NCBI GenBank assembly: GCA_046758005.1
Contig: JBHHZJ010000006.1
Location: 1-64,000 of the forward strand
Reading direction: 5' to 3'
Origin: JBHHZJ01 sp046758005
GTDB lineage: Bacteria > Pseudomonadota > Alphaproteobacteria > Kiloniellales > J153
Length of the DNA stretch: 64,000 nt
The notes beneath the pieces are model-generated. The model did not search any database. It was given only the letters and a program-made list of their open reading frames with translations, and was not told the DNA's origin. Below are positions 18,125 to 27,589 of the stretch, piece by piece (within the stretch, counting starts at the first letter, position 1; the number at the start of each line of letters is the position of its first letter). A program made the translations under genes and the position numbers.

Positions 18125-19516
18125 ATGCGACTCCTCATCGTTGGCACCCTTGACGGTCACATCGCCTCGGCCGGCAAGATTGCGTTGGAGCGCGGCGCCA
18201 AGGTGGCGCACGTCGACGCGATCGAGCCGGCCTTGGTCGCGTTGCGATCCGGTCAGGGCGCCGACCTGCTCATGATCGACGTGCGCCTGGACATCCGGCA
18301 GTTGTGCGCCAGCCTGGAGTCCGAGCGGTTCTCGGTGCCGGTCGTGGCCTGCGGCATCGGCGCGGAGACGCAGTTGGCCGTCGAGGCGATCCGCGCCGGC
18401 GCCAAGGAGTACATCCCGCTGCCGCCGGACGCCGAGCTGATCGCCGCGGTGCTCGCCGCGGTCGCCGAGGAGCCGAGTTCGATCATCTACCGCGACCCGG
18501 CCATTGCCAGCGCCCTGCGCCTGGCCGATCAGGTCGCCCCCTCGGACGCCACCGTGCTGATCACCGGCGAGTCCGGGACCGGCAAGGAGGTCTTGGCGCG
18601 CTACCTGCATTCCAAGTCGAAGCGGGCCAAGAAGCATTTCATCTCGATCAACTGCGCGGCGATTCCGGAGAACCTGCTCGAGTCCGAGCTGTTCGGGCAC
18701 GAGAAAGGCGCTTTCACCGGCGCGGTCAGCCGCCGCATCGGAAAGTTCGAGGAAGCGCACGGCGGCACCCTGCTGCTCGACGAGGTCTCGGAGATGCACC
18801 CGCGGCTGCAGGCCAAGCTGCTGCGCGCGATCCAGGAACGGGAGATCGACCGGGTCGGCGGCACGCAACCGATCAAGGTGGACATCCGCCTGCTCGCCAC
18901 CTCCAACCGCGACCTTGAGGAGGAGATGCGCAAGGGCAACTTCCGCGACGACCTCTACTTCCGCCTCAACGTGGTCACCATCCACCTGCCGCCGTTGCGC
19001 GAGCGGCGCCAGGACATCGACGTGCTGGCCAACCACTTCATCGCCAAATACGCCGAGGCCAATGGCGTCGCCACGCCGACGCTGGGCGCGGAAGTGCGCG
19101 AGCTCATGCACCGGCATCCGTGGCGCGGCAACGTACGCGAGCTCGAGAACACCATGCACCGCGCGGTGCTTCTGACGCGCGGCGGCGTCATCACCCCGGA
19201 CTCGATGCTGCTGACCGGCGGGACCTGGGCCCCCGAGGACGGCAACGGCGCGTCGCCGTCCGACGCCGTGGCCGCGGCGGTTGCCCAATCGCGCACCACC
19301 CTGCGCGCCGAGGCGCAAGGGCTGGTCGGGCGCACCGTGGCCGATGTCGAGCGCGACCTGATCCTGGATACCCTCGAGCACTGCCTGGGCAACCGGACCC
19401 ACGCGGCCAACATCCTGGGCATCTCGATCCGCACCCTGCGCAACAAGCTCAAGCTGTACAGCCAGCACGGCGTACAGATCCCGATGCCGGGGGAAGCGGA
19501 GCGGTCCTCGGTATGA
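18125..19516 (+). CDS. flbD: Sigma-54-dependent flagellar activator, FlbD type
   Basis: A 463-residue enhancer-binding protein. Residues 1-110 form a receiver-like domain with Asp52 at the phospho-site position but lacking the usual N-terminal acidic pair. The AAA+ domain has Walker A GESGTGKE (148-155), the sigma-54 contact loop GAFTGA (195-200) and the Walker B LLLDEVSEM. The C-terminus has a Fis-type HTH (RTHAANILGISIRTLRNKLK). FlbD activates late flagellar genes in Caulobacter. A perfect sigma-54 promoter lies at 6712 in this cluster. Confidence 0.92.
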   Translation: MRLLIVGTLDGHIASAGKIALERGAKVAHVDAIEPALVALRSGQGADLLMIDVRLDIRQLCASLESERFSVPVVACGIGAETQLAVEAIRAGAKEYIPLPPDAELIAAVLAAVAEEPSSIIYRDPAIASALRLADQVAPSDATVLITGESGTGKEVLARYLHSKSKRAKKHFISINCAAIPENLLESELFGHEKGAFTGAVSRRIGKFEEAHGGTLLLDEVSEMHPRLQAKLLRAIQEREIDRVGGTQPIKVDIRLLATSNRDLEEEMRKGNFRDDLYFRLNVVTIHLPPLRERRQDIDVLANHFIAKYAEANGVATPTLGAEVRELMHRHPWRGNVRELENTMHRAVLLTRGGVITPDSMLLTGGTWAPEDGNGASPSDAVAAAVAQSRTTLRAEAQGLVGRTVADVERDLILDTLEHCLGNRTHAANILGISIRTLRNKLKLYSQHGVQIPMPGEAERSSV

Positions 19517-19565
19517 GGCCGCGAGGACCGGCCGGCCCGGGCGCACCCTTGGCGCATCCTAGGCG

Positions 19566-21698
19566 ATGACCGACACCACGGCTCAGGACGGCGGCGGCGC
19601 GGGCCCCAACCGCACGGCCGCCGGCGCGTCGTTCCTCGCCCGCGTGGTGAACACGCTCAGGCGCGGCGACATCGCGCTCGCGCTCGGCATCGCATGCATC
19701 CTGGTCGTGCTCATCCTGCCGATGCCGAACTGGATGCTCGACATCTCGCTGGCGGTGTCGATGACCTTCTCGGTGCTGGTCCTCATGACCGTGCTGTTCA
19801 TCAGCCGGCCGCTCGATTTCAGCTCGTTCCCGACGGTCCTGCTCATCGCCACGATGCTGCGGCTTGCCCTCAACCTCGCCTCGACGCGGCTTATTCTGGC
19901 CAACGGCCACGAGGGCACCGATGCCGCCGGCCGGGTGATCCAGGCCTTCGGCAACTTCGTGATGGGCGGCAACTTCGTCATCGGGATGATCGTCTTCGGC
20001 ATTCTGGTGATCGTGAACTTCATCGTCATCACCAAGGGCTCGGGCCGCATCGCCGAGGTCTCGGCCCGGTTCAGCCTGGACGCCATGCCGGGCAAGCAGA
20101 TGGCCATCGACGCCGACCTCTCGGCCGGCCTGATCGACGAGAACGAGGCGCGCGGCCGGCGCAAGCAGCTGGAGGACGAGAGCAACTTCTTCGGCTCCAT
20201 GGACGGCGCGGCGAAATTCGTGCGCGGCGACGCCATCGCGGGGCTGCTCATCACCTTCATCAACATCGTCGGCGGCATGATCATCGGGGTCGCACAGAAC
20301 GACCTCACCTTCGCCGAGGCCGGGCAGGTCTACACGCTGCTGACCGTGGGCGACGGTCTGGTCACCCAGATTCCGGCGATCATCGTCTCGACCGCGGCGG
20401 GCCTGCTGGTGTCCAAGTCGGCCGCGATCGGCTCCGCGGACAAGGCCCTTTTCAGCGAATTGGGCGGCTACCCGCGGGCGCTCGGCCTGTCGTCGTTCCT
20501 GATGCTCGCCCTCGCCTTGCTGCCCGGCATCCCGGCGGTGCCGTTCCTCCTGCTCTCCGGCGTCGCCGGTACGCTCGCCTGGTCGACGGCCAAGCGCGGC
20601 GAGGCCGGCGAGGCGGCCAAGGCCGAGGGCGGCGATGCCGACGCGGCGCCGGCGCCGGCGGCCGAGGAGCCGATCAGCAACGCCCTGCAGATCGACAACC
20701 TGCGGCTCGAGCTGGGTTACGGGCTGCTGCCGATGATCAGCAGCCAGGGCGGCCAGCGCCTGACCGACCAGATCAAATCGCTGCGCCGCCAGTTGGCCCA
20801 GGAGATGGGCTTCGTCCTGCCCTCGGTGCGCATCCAGGACAACCTGCAGCTTCCCGCCAACACCTACGTGATCCGCCTCAAGGAGATCGAGGCCGGGCAC
20901 GGCGAGCTGCGCCCGAACATGCTTCTGGTCATGGACCCGAAGGGCGAGAAGATCCCGCTGAGCGGCGAGGAGACGACCGAGCCGACCTTCGGCCTGCCGG
21001 CCATGTGGGTCGACGCGGGGGCGCGCGAGGAAGCGTTGTTCCGCGGTTACACCGTGGTCGACCCGCCGACCGTGATCACCACCCACCTGACCGAGGTGGT
21101 CAAGGACAACATGGCCGAGCTGCTGTCCTACGCCGAGACGCAGAAGCTTCTCGACGAGCTGGAACAGGACCAGCAGAAGCTGATCGCGGACCTGATCCCG
21201 AACCAGATTTCGGTCGGCGGCCTGCAACGAGTGTTGCAGAACCTGCTCGGCGAGCGAGTGTCGGTCCGCGACCTGCCGACCATCCTGGAGGGCGTGTCCG
21301 AGGCCTGCGGCTACACGCGCAGCATCACCGGCATTACCGAGCACGTGCGCGCCCGCCTGGCCCGGCAGATCTCCAACGCCCAGCTCAACGAGCAGGGAAT
21401 CCTGCCCATGGTCACGCTGACGCCGCAGTGGGAGCAGGCCTTCGCCGAGGCCATCGTCGGCGAGGGCGAGGAGAGGCACCTGTCCATGGCGCCCTCGAAG
21501 CTGCAGGAGTTCATCCACCAGGTGCGCACGACCTTCGAGCGGCACGCCATGATGGGCGAGACTCCGGTCCTGCTGACCAGCCCCGCGATCCGACCCTACG
21601 TGCGCTCGATCGTCGAGCGCTTCCGCCCGTCCACGGTGGTCATGTCGCAGAACGAGGTCTACGCCAAGGCCCAGATCAAGACCCTGGGCCAGATCTGA
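19566..21698 (+). CDS. flhA: Flagellar export gate protein FlhA
   Basis: Core of the type III export apparatus, 710 residues. Eight transmembrane segments occupy roughly residues 40-330, including the signature around RLALNLASTRLIL and the cytoplasmic FHIPEP loop (RFSLDAMPGKQMAIDADL). The large C-terminal cytosolic domain (from ~375) binds chaperone-substrate complexes. It follows flbD by 49 bases and precedes flhF. Confidence 0.96.
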   Translation: MTDTTAQDGGGAGPNRTAAGASFLARVVNTLRRGDIALALGIACILVVLILPMPNWMLDISLAVSMTFSVLVLMTVLFISRPLDFSSFPTVLLIATMLRLALNLASTRLILANGHEGTDAAGRVIQAFGNFVMGGNFVIGMIVFGILVIVNFIVITKGSGRIAEVSARFSLDAMPGKQMAIDADLSAGLIDENEARGRRKQLEDESNFFGSMDGAAKFVRGDAIAGLLITFINIVGGMIIGVAQNDLTFAEAGQVYTLLTVGDGLVTQIPAIIVSTAAGLLVSKSAAIGSADKALFSELGGYPRALGLSSFLMLALALLPGIPAVPFLLLSGVAGTLAWSTAKRGEAGEAAKAEGGDADAAPAPAAEEPISNALQIDNLRLELGYGLLPMISSQGGQRLTDQIKSLRRQLAQEMGFVLPSVRIQDNLQLPANTYVIRLKEIEAGHGELRPNMLLVMDPKGEKIPLSGEETTEPTFGLPAMWVDAGAREEALFRGYTVVDPPTVITTHLTEVVKDNMAELLSYAETQKLLDELEQDQQKLIADLIPNQISVGGLQRVLQNLLGERVSVRDLPTILEGVSEACGYTRSITGITEHVRARLARQISNAQLNEQGILPMVTLTPQWEQAFAEAIVGEGEERHLSMAPSKLQEFIHQVRTTFERHAMMGETPVLLTSPAIRPYVRSIVERFRPSTVVMSQNEVYAKAQIKTLGQI

Positions 21699-21740
21699 CG
21701 ATGGCCGGAGGCGCGTCGACCTGAAGGAGATGACCGGTCC

Positions 21741-22718
21741 ATGCGGCTGAAGAGCTTCACGGCGAACACCTTGCCCGAGGCCATGAAGCGCGTGCGCGAG
21801 GCCCTCGGGCCGGACGCCGTCATTCTGTCGACCCAGCCGGCGGAGAACGGCCTGGGCGTGCGCGTGACCGCGGCCCTGGAGGACTCTCCGCTCGACGAGC
21901 TGGACTTCGGCCCGCAACCGGGCGGGCCGCCGCCCATCGACGTGATCTCCCAGGCCCTGTCCTACCACCGGCTGCCGCCCGGCCTGTTCGACCGCCTGCT
22001 CGGCGCCGCCGCGAGCCTGCCCGCGTGCGAGGCCGTGATGGTGCTCGCCGGCGCGCTCGACACCGCGTTCGCCTTCGCGCCCCTGCCGGCGCTCGAGGCG
22101 CCGCGCCCGGTCATGCTGGTCGGCGCACCGGGAGCGGGCAAGACCGCGACCGCGGCCAAGCTGTGCGCCCGTGCGCGCCTCGCGGGCCGGCCGGCCGCGC
22201 TCATCACCATGGACACCGTCAAGTCGGGCGGGCTCGCCCAGGTCACGGCCTTCGCCAAGGCGCTGACGGCGCGCCTCGCCCAGGCCGGGGACGCAAGGGC
22301 GCTGGCCGAGGCGGTCCGGGCCTGCCCTCAGGACCATTTCGTCGTCATCGACACCGTGGGCGCAAACCCCTTCGAGGCTAAGGACCTCGCCCGCGTGTCC
22401 GAGGCCGCGCGCGCGGCCGGGGCCGATGTCGCGCTCGTGCTGCCGGCGGGCGGCGATGCGGCCGACTCCGCCGAGGCCGCGCTCGCCTTCGCCCAGACCG
22501 GGGCGAAGGGCCTGATCGGAACCCGCCTGGACACCGCCAGGCGCTTCGGCGGGCTGCTCAGCGCCGCACAGGCCGGCCGGATGGCCTTGATGGCGGCCGG
22601 CACGTCCCCCCACATCGGCGACCCCTTGCTGCCGATCAATCCGGTTTCGCTCGCGCGCCTGTTGTTGCCCGCCGAGGCCGTGGCCGAGCAAGCCGCCCAA
22701 GTCAGGAAATCGCGCTAA
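21741..22718 (+). CDS. flhF: Flagellar SRP-like GTPase FlhF
   Basis: Polar-flagellum placement GTPase, 325 residues, shorter than the usual 380-490. The N-terminus MRLKSFTANTLPEAMKRVRE is characteristic. The G domain has GAPGAGKTATAAKL (P-loop at 128-135), ITMDTVKSGGLAQV and VIDTVGANPF. The usual DTAGR is altered to DTVGA, which may change GTP hydrolysis. AAGGAG precedes the start. The TAA overlaps the flhG ATG by one base. Confidence 0.9.
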   Translation: MRLKSFTANTLPEAMKRVREALGPDAVILSTQPAENGLGVRVTAALEDSPLDELDFGPQPGGPPPIDVISQALSYHRLPPGLFDRLLGAAASLPACEAVMVLAGALDTAFAFAPLPALEAPRPVMLVGAPGAGKTATAAKLCARARLAGRPAALITMDTVKSGGLAQVTAFAKALTARLAQAGDARALAEAVRACPQDHFVVIDTVGANPFEAKDLARVSEAARAAGADVALVLPAGGDAADSAEAALAFAQTGAKGLIGTRLDTARRFGGLLSAAQAGRMALMAAGTSPHIGDPLLPINPVSLARLLLPAEAVAEQAAQVRKSR

Positions 22719-23509
22719 TGGTCGAAGCTCCGAACATGCCCGCCAGCGCCGCCGGCGCCGCCGCGCTCGGCAACGGGATCGCCGTCGCCTCGGGCAAGGG
22801 CGGCGTCGGCAAGACCTGGCTGTCGATCACGCTATGCCACGCCCTCGCCAAGCGCGGGTGCAAGGTCCTGCTGTTCGACGGCGACCTGGGGCTGGCCAAC
22901 GTGGACATCCAGTTGGGGCTGGCGCCATCGCGGGACCTGGGCGGCGTGCTCGCGGGGCGCTACGGCCTAGGCGACGCCGCGCTCGGCTATTCCGAGGGTG
23001 GCTTCGACGTCGTCGCGGGCCGCTCGGGCTCGGGCAGCCTGGCAAGCCTGCCGGGGGACCGGCTGGCGCGGTTGACCGCCGGCCTGGCGCAGCTGGCCCC
23101 GGCCTACGATTGGCTCGTCCTCGACCTCGGCGCCGGGGTCGAGCGCACCGTTCGCCAGTTCGCCGCGCAGGCCCGGACCTGCCTGGTCGTGACCACCGAC
23201 GAGCCGACCGCGATGACCGACGCCTACGCGTTCATCAAGCTGTCCCTGCACCGGAAGCCGCCGCCGGACCTGCGTCTGGTCGTCAACATGGCCGCCTCGC
23301 ACGGCGAGGGCGAACGGACCTACGCGACCGTGCGCAAGGCGTGCGAGTCCTTCCTCAAGATCGCGCCGCCGCTGGCCGGGATCGTGCGCCGCGACGGCAA
23401 GGTCAAGGAGGCGATCCGCAACCAAGCCCCGCTCCTGGTTCGCTACCCGAACTCGGCCGCCGCGGCCGACATCGAGGGCCTGGCGCGGCGCCTCGTGGAG
23501 ACGCTATGA
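22718..23509 (+). CDS. flhG: MinD-like ATPase FlhG/FleN
   Basis: The 263-residue MinD/ParA family ATPase restricts flagellar number by acting on FlhF. Deviant Walker A ASGKGGVGKTWLS, LLFDGDLGLANVDIQLGLAP, and the conserved DWLVLDLGAG and TTDEPTAMTDAYAFIK are visible. The C-terminal membrane-targeting helix is short. It starts on the flhF stop, and its own stop overlaps the next gene (ATGA). Confidence 0.92.
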   Translation: MVEAPNMPASAAGAAALGNGIAVASGKGGVGKTWLSITLCHALAKRGCKVLLFDGDLGLANVDIQLGLAPSRDLGGVLAGRYGLGDAALGYSEGGFDVVAGRSGSGSLASLPGDRLARLTAGLAQLAPAYDWLVLDLGAGVERTVRQFAAQARTCLVVTTDEPTAMTDAYAFIKLSLHRKPPPDLRLVVNMAASHGEGERTYATVRKACESFLKIAPPLAGIVRRDGKVKEAIRNQAPLLVRYPNSAAAADIEGLARRLVETL

Positions 23510-25515
23510 ACGACCCGTTGCGACCGTCGTCCCTGTTGGGCGCCGCGGTCCCGGCGACCGCGCCCTCGGGCGTGCTCGCCACCATTCCCAACCCGCCGCC
23601 CGACGTGGCGCGGCTGGCCGCCGGCACCATCCTGCGCGGCGTCGTGGTGGGCGAGGACGGCAAGGGCCGCGTCCTCGTGCGCACCGAGCTCGGCACGCTC
23701 GCCGTGGCCACCAAGGTCCACCTCGCCCCCGACGCCGAGGTCACGCTGCAGGTGCGCAGCAGCGGGGCGCAGCTTCACGTCCTGCTCATGCAGACCCGGG
23801 CCCAGGCCGCCGCAGCGCCGGGGCGCTTGGCGCCGCAAGGCTCGGCGGGCTCCGGCGGGGCGCAAGCGAACGCGCCGCCCGCGCCCGCGGCGGCGGGCAC
23901 GCCGGCCCTCGCCGCACACGGCCCCGCGGCCGCCCCGCCCGACCTGCTGAGCCTGGGGCAGTTGGTGCGAGCCGTGCTCCAGACCCCCGCCGCGCCGCCG
24001 GACGCCGCGGCGGGCTCCGCCTCGACCCTCCCGCCGGCCCTGTTCCGCCTCGCGCCCGGCAGCGAGCTGCAGGTCCGAATCCTGGCGGTCAGCGCCCCGC
24101 CCGTCCAGGATCAAGGGCCGGCCTCGGCCACGGCGGGGCAGGCGGCCGCCGCCCCGCCCGCCGCCGCGACGCCGGCCCCGGCGGCGCAAGGCCAGGGGGG
24201 GACCGTTGCGGGGACCGCGCCTCCGGCCGCGCGGATCAACGCTGGCGCACCGCCGCAGCCACAAGCCACGCCAGGCGCTTCCGCCGCGGTTCCGGCCCAG
24301 GGGGCTTCGGCCTCGGGCTCGGCCGCGCCACAGGTTCGGCCGGCGCCGCCGCCCCTCGCCCCCATAGCGGGTCAGCCAACCCCCGGCGCCCCGACGCCCG
24401 GCGTGGCGCGGAACCGGGCCCCGCCGGCGATCCCACCTCCCGCCGCCGGTCCGGGCCAGCCCTCCGCGCCCGGGCTCGGGGCGGGTTCGACGGCGACTCC
24501 GGCACCCTCGGCGCCGGTACGGCCCGGCCCCGTCGTCGCCCCGGGCGCCGGACAGCCGAGCGCTCAAGCGGCGGGAAGCGCGGAAGTCGCCGGGCCGCGG
24601 CCGGGCGCCGCCCCTGCCGTCGGCATCGCCCAGCCATCGTCCCCGCCCATACCGACCGGAGCGCTCCGGTTTACCGGCGAGGTGACGGCCGTGACCCACG
24701 CCGGCCAACCGGTGCTGCGCACACCGCTCGGCACCATGACCCTGGAGCTCGAGGCCTCCCTCCCGCCGGGCGGCCGGGTCACGCTGGAGTTGCCGGCCGG
24801 GGCGCTCCCCGACGGTGAAGCCCCCGCGGGGCCGACCCCGCGCCCGCTGGGCCACGCGTGGCTGGCGCTGGAGGAGGCGCTGCAAGCGCTTCAGGAGCTC
24901 GGCACGCCGGGCGCGGCCACGCCGCCCGTCCCGCACGGGGTGCCCCAGCCGGGGCCAAGGCTCGCCTCCGGCATCCTGTTCTTCCTCTCGGCGCTGAGCC
25001 GTGGCGAGATGAGCCGGTGGCTCGGCGCCCAGACCGTGCAGCTCCTGAAAAACGCCGGGCGGGACGGCCTGCTCAACCGCCTCGGGCAGGACTTCGGCCA
25101 GATGAGTCGCCTGGCCGACGGCACGGGCGGCGATTGGCGCCTGGTGCCCATTCCCATTTGGGACGGCCACGAAGTCCAGCAGCTGCGGCTGTTCCTGCGC
25201 CACAGGGACCGGCGGCGCGGCGCGGCCGGGAGCCAGGACGGCGACGAGGCGACCCGTTTCATCCTCGAGGTCGAAATGTCGCGCCTCGGCGAGTTACAGC
25301 TCGACGGCCTGGTCCGGGCGAAGCGCTTCGACCTGATCCTGCGCACGCGCCAACCGCTGCCCGAGGCCATGCGCCACGATATCCGGCAGATCTTCCAAGA
25401 CGCCAACGACGCCGCAGGCTACGCCGGCGGCCTCGGGTTCCAGGCCTCGCGCGAGTGGCGGTTCCTGCCGATCGAAAGTCCCGCCGCGGCCGCCTCGTCC
25501 AGCCTGGTCGTGTAG
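23506..25515 (+). CDS. FliK-like hook-length control domain protein (second copy)
   Basis: A 669-residue protein. Residues 1-90 form a small beta domain (GTILRGVVVGEDGKGRVLVR), followed by ~380 residues of Ala/Pro/Gly low complexity, a second similar beta segment (RFTGEVTAVTHAGQPVLRTP) and a C-terminal domain with ILEVEMSRLGELQLDGLV and a long helix (PEAMRHDIRQIFQDANDAAG). The layout and the MSRLGELQ core resemble FliK C-terminal domains. It overlaps flhG by ATGA. Because a bona fide fliK exists at 7252, this may be a second ruler, or a protein of unknown role in flagellar placement. Confidence 0.6.
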   Translation: MNDPLRPSSLLGAAVPATAPSGVLATIPNPPPDVARLAAGTILRGVVVGEDGKGRVLVRTELGTLAVATKVHLAPDAEVTLQVRSSGAQLHVLLMQTRAQAAAAPGRLAPQGSAGSGGAQANAPPAPAAAGTPALAAHGPAAAPPDLLSLGQLVRAVLQTPAAPPDAAAGSASTLPPALFRLAPGSELQVRILAVSAPPVQDQGPASATAGQAAAAPPAAATPAPAAQGQGGTVAGTAPPAARINAGAPPQPQATPGASAAVPAQGASASGSAAPQVRPAPPPLAPIAGQPTPGAPTPGVARNRAPPAIPPPAAGPGQPSAPGLGAGSTATPAPSAPVRPGPVVAPGAGQPSAQAAGSAEVAGPRPGAAPAVGIAQPSSPPIPTGALRFTGEVTAVTHAGQPVLRTPLGTMTLELEASLPPGGRVTLELPAGALPDGEAPAGPTPRPLGHAWLALEEALQALQELGTPGAATPPVPHGVPQPGPRLASGILFFLSALSRGEMSRWLGAQTVQLLKNAGRDGLLNRLGQDFGQMSRLADGTGGDWRLVPIPIWDGHEVQQLRLFLRHRDRRRGAAGSQDGDEATRFILEVEMSRLGELQLDGLVRAKRFDLILRTRQPLPEAMRHDIRQIFQDANDAAGYAGGLGFQASREWRFLPIESPAAAASSSLVV

Positions 25516-25532
25516 CCCGGATTTCTTTCCAG

Positions 25533-25558
25533 GTCATGGCCGGGCTCGCCCCGGCCAT
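25533..25558. repeat. Dispersed palindrome of the MAGLAPAI type
   Basis: ATGGCCGGG and CCCGGCCAT form a perfect 9-bp stem with loop CTCGC. The forward translation reads MAGLAPAI, a hallmark of an intergenic repeat family common in Alphaproteobacteria. It lies between the convergent FliK-like gene and fliJ and may act as a bidirectional stop. Confidence 0.65.
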
Positions 25559-25598
25559 CAGAGACTCCGGCCAGCCCGACCGAGGGCCGGCGGACCGG

Positions 25599-26027
25599 TC
25601 AGTCCTCCCGCGCCAGACGGCCACGCCGGTACAGGCTCGTGCCGAGCTCGTCCAGCGCCTTTTGCTCGCCCCGGGCGCGGCGGTCCCGTTCGCGTTTGTC
25701 GTCGTTGTCGCGCGCGAGCTCGTACTTCTTCACTTCCTGGAAGGCGGCATGGACCTCCTCGCGAGCGGCCTCGATGGCGCGCTCCAGTTCGGCGATCGAC
25801 TGGCGCAGGCGCTTGCGCCGCTCCAGCGCCGCGGCGACGAAGGCGGGAAAGGCGACCGTACCCTCGAGCGACCCGGAGGCGGCCCGTTGCTCGCGCTCCA
25901 GGTCCTCCTGGAGCCGGCGCAGATCGTCCTTCATGCGCTCGGCGAGCCCTTCCAGCGCGGCGAGCTTCTGCCGCTTCTCGTTGAGGATCCAGTCGTGGAC
26001 ACGGACCAGGCTGCCGAGCGCGGTCAT
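25599..26027 (-). CDS. fliJ: Flagellar export protein FliJ
   Basis: A 142-residue protein, nearly all coiled coil (LVRVHDWILNEKRQKLAALE; LERRKRLRQSIAELERAIEA; FQEVKKYELARDNDDKRE). FliJ promotes FliI ring function and docks on FlhA. Its ATG overlaps the fliI stop (ATGA), so the pair is coupled. Sequence conservation in this family is low, so the assignment leans on coiled-coil content and position. Confidence 0.85.
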   Translation of the reverse strand: MTALGSLVRVHDWILNEKRQKLAALEGLAERMKDDLRRLQEDLEREQRAASGSLEGTVAFPAFVAAALERRKRLRQSIAELERAIEAAREEVHAAFQEVKKYELARDNDDKRERDRRARGEQKALDELGTSLYRRGRLARED

Positions 26028-27427
26028 GGCGTTTCGGGGCCCTCGCCGCCCTTCGGGCCTGGCGCCTTGCCGCCCGGCGGCCAGGGCACGCCCAAGATCC
26101 CTGCCAGGGCCGCGTAGCCGCTCGCGAGGTCGCAGCGCTCCGCCTTGCCCTGGCTGAGGAAAGCCTCGAGCTGCGGCTGGTAATGAATGGCTTCGTCGAT
26201 CGTGGCGTCGCTGCCCTTCTTGTAGGCGCCGATGCGGATCAGCTCGGCCATGTCCTCGTAGGTCGACAGCAGCACGCGCGCACGGTTGACAAGCGCGTTC
26301 TCCGCCTCGGTGTTGCAATCGGGCATGGTCCGGGAGATGCTGCGCAGGACGTTGATCGCGGGGTAGCGGTTGCGCTCGGCGATCGCGCGGTCGAGCACGA
26401 TCTGCCCGTCGAGAATGCCGCGGACGGCGTCGGCGATCGGCTCGTTGTGGTCGTCGCCCTCGACCAACACGGTGAACAGGCCGGTGATCGAGCCTCCGTC
26501 CTCGCCCGGCCCGGCCCGCTCGAGGAGCTGCGGCAGCTGGCCGAACACGCTCGGGGTGTAGCCCTTGCTCGTCGGCGGCTCGCCGGCGGCCAGGCCGATC
26601 TCGCGCATGGCCATGGCGAAGCGGGTAATCGAGTCGATCAGGCAGATCACGTCCTTGCCCAAATCGCGGAAGTATTCGGCGATGGCGAGCGTCAGGTTGG
26701 CCGCCTGGCGGCGCATCAGCGGCGGCTCGTCCGACGTGGCCACGACGACGACCGAACGCGCCAGGCCCTCGGCGCCGAGGTCGTCCTCCAGCCATTCCTG
26801 GACCTCGCGGCCGCGCTCCCCGATCAGCCCGATGACGATCACGTCCGAGGTCGAATAGCGCGCCAGCATGGACAGCAGCACCGACTTTCCCACGCCCGAG
26901 CCGGAGAAAATGCCCATCCGCTGGCCCCGGCAGCAGGTCAGGAAGGTGTTGAGCGCGCGCACCCCGAGGTCGATCTTGCCGCCCACGCGCTGGCGCCGAT
27001 GCGCCGGCGGCGGCCGGCGCCGCAGGGCGCCGGGAACCGGGCCCGACGGCAGCGGGCCCTTGCCGTCGATCGGCTCGCACAGTGCGTTGACCACGCGCCC
27101 GAGCCAGGCCTCGGTGGGCCAAATCAGGGGCTCCGCCTTGACGACCTCTGCCTTGCAGCCCAGGCCGACGCCGTCGAGCGAGCCGAAGGGCAGCAAGAGC
27201 GCTCGGCCCTGGCGGAACCCGATGACCTCGCACTGCACGCTGGCGCCGCCGCGCGCCAGCACGTTGCAGCGCTCGCCGACCGAAAGCTCGCGCTCGAGCC
27301 CGGCCACCTCGACCAGCATGCCGAGCACGCCGCCGACCCTGCCGTAGAGGCGGAATTCGGGAAGTTGATCGAGCTCGTCGATTAGGGACCGGACGGCCGC
27401 TGCCACCTGCGCCTCCCCATCGCGCAT
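26024..27427 (-). CDS. fliI: Flagellum-specific ATPase FliI
   Basis: F1-beta-like export ATPase of 467 residues. It has Walker A GSGVGKS, the Walker B CLIDSITRFAMA, GERGREVQEW and the type III ATPase stretch PSVFGQLPQLLERAG. An N-terminal beta-barrel domain (GGVLGMLVEVAGLERELSVG) precedes the catalytic domain. First gene of a two-gene minus-strand unit with fliJ; it diverges from ctrA. Confidence 0.96.
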   Translation of the reverse strand: MRDGEAQVAAAVRSLIDELDQLPEFRLYGRVGGVLGMLVEVAGLERELSVGERCNVLARGGASVQCEVIGFRQGRALLLPFGSLDGVGLGCKAEVVKAEPLIWPTEAWLGRVVNALCEPIDGKGPLPSGPVPGALRRRPPPAHRRQRVGGKIDLGVRALNTFLTCCRGQRMGIFSGSGVGKSVLLSMLARYSTSDVIVIGLIGERGREVQEWLEDDLGAEGLARSVVVVATSDEPPLMRRQAANLTLAIAEYFRDLGKDVICLIDSITRFAMAMREIGLAAGEPPTSKGYTPSVFGQLPQLLERAGPGEDGGSITGLFTVLVEGDDHNEPIADAVRGILDGQIVLDRAIAERNRYPAINVLRSISRTMPDCNTEAENALVNRARVLLSTYEDMAELIRIGAYKKGSDATIDEAIHYQPQLEAFLSQGKAERCDLASGYAALAGILGVPWPPGGKAPGPKGGEGPETP

Positions 27428-27469
27428 CGCGTGATACGCCCAATTGGGGCGCAGTATGGGCCGGGCGCT

Positions 27470-27484
27470 TTAAAGTTGCGTAAA
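27470..27484 (+). promoter_or_regulatory. Near-consensus CtrA box between fliI and ctrA
   Basis: TTAA-N7-TAAA, seven of eight positions of the CtrA consensus, in the AT-rich fliI-ctrA divergent region (27428-27589). Two isolated GTTAAT/GTTAAC half-sites follow around 27519-27546. A GANTC methylation motif (GATTC) ends one base before the ctrA ATG at 27585-27589. Together these suggest autoregulation of ctrA. Confidence 0.4.
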
Positions 27485-27589
27485 ACAACAAAGATCAGAC
27501 TTGCGGCGCTAAGGGTTTGTTAATAAAACTTCCGCAAAATGGTTAACATCAGTAATTCCCGTCCAAACTAAGGCATCAGGATTGGATTC

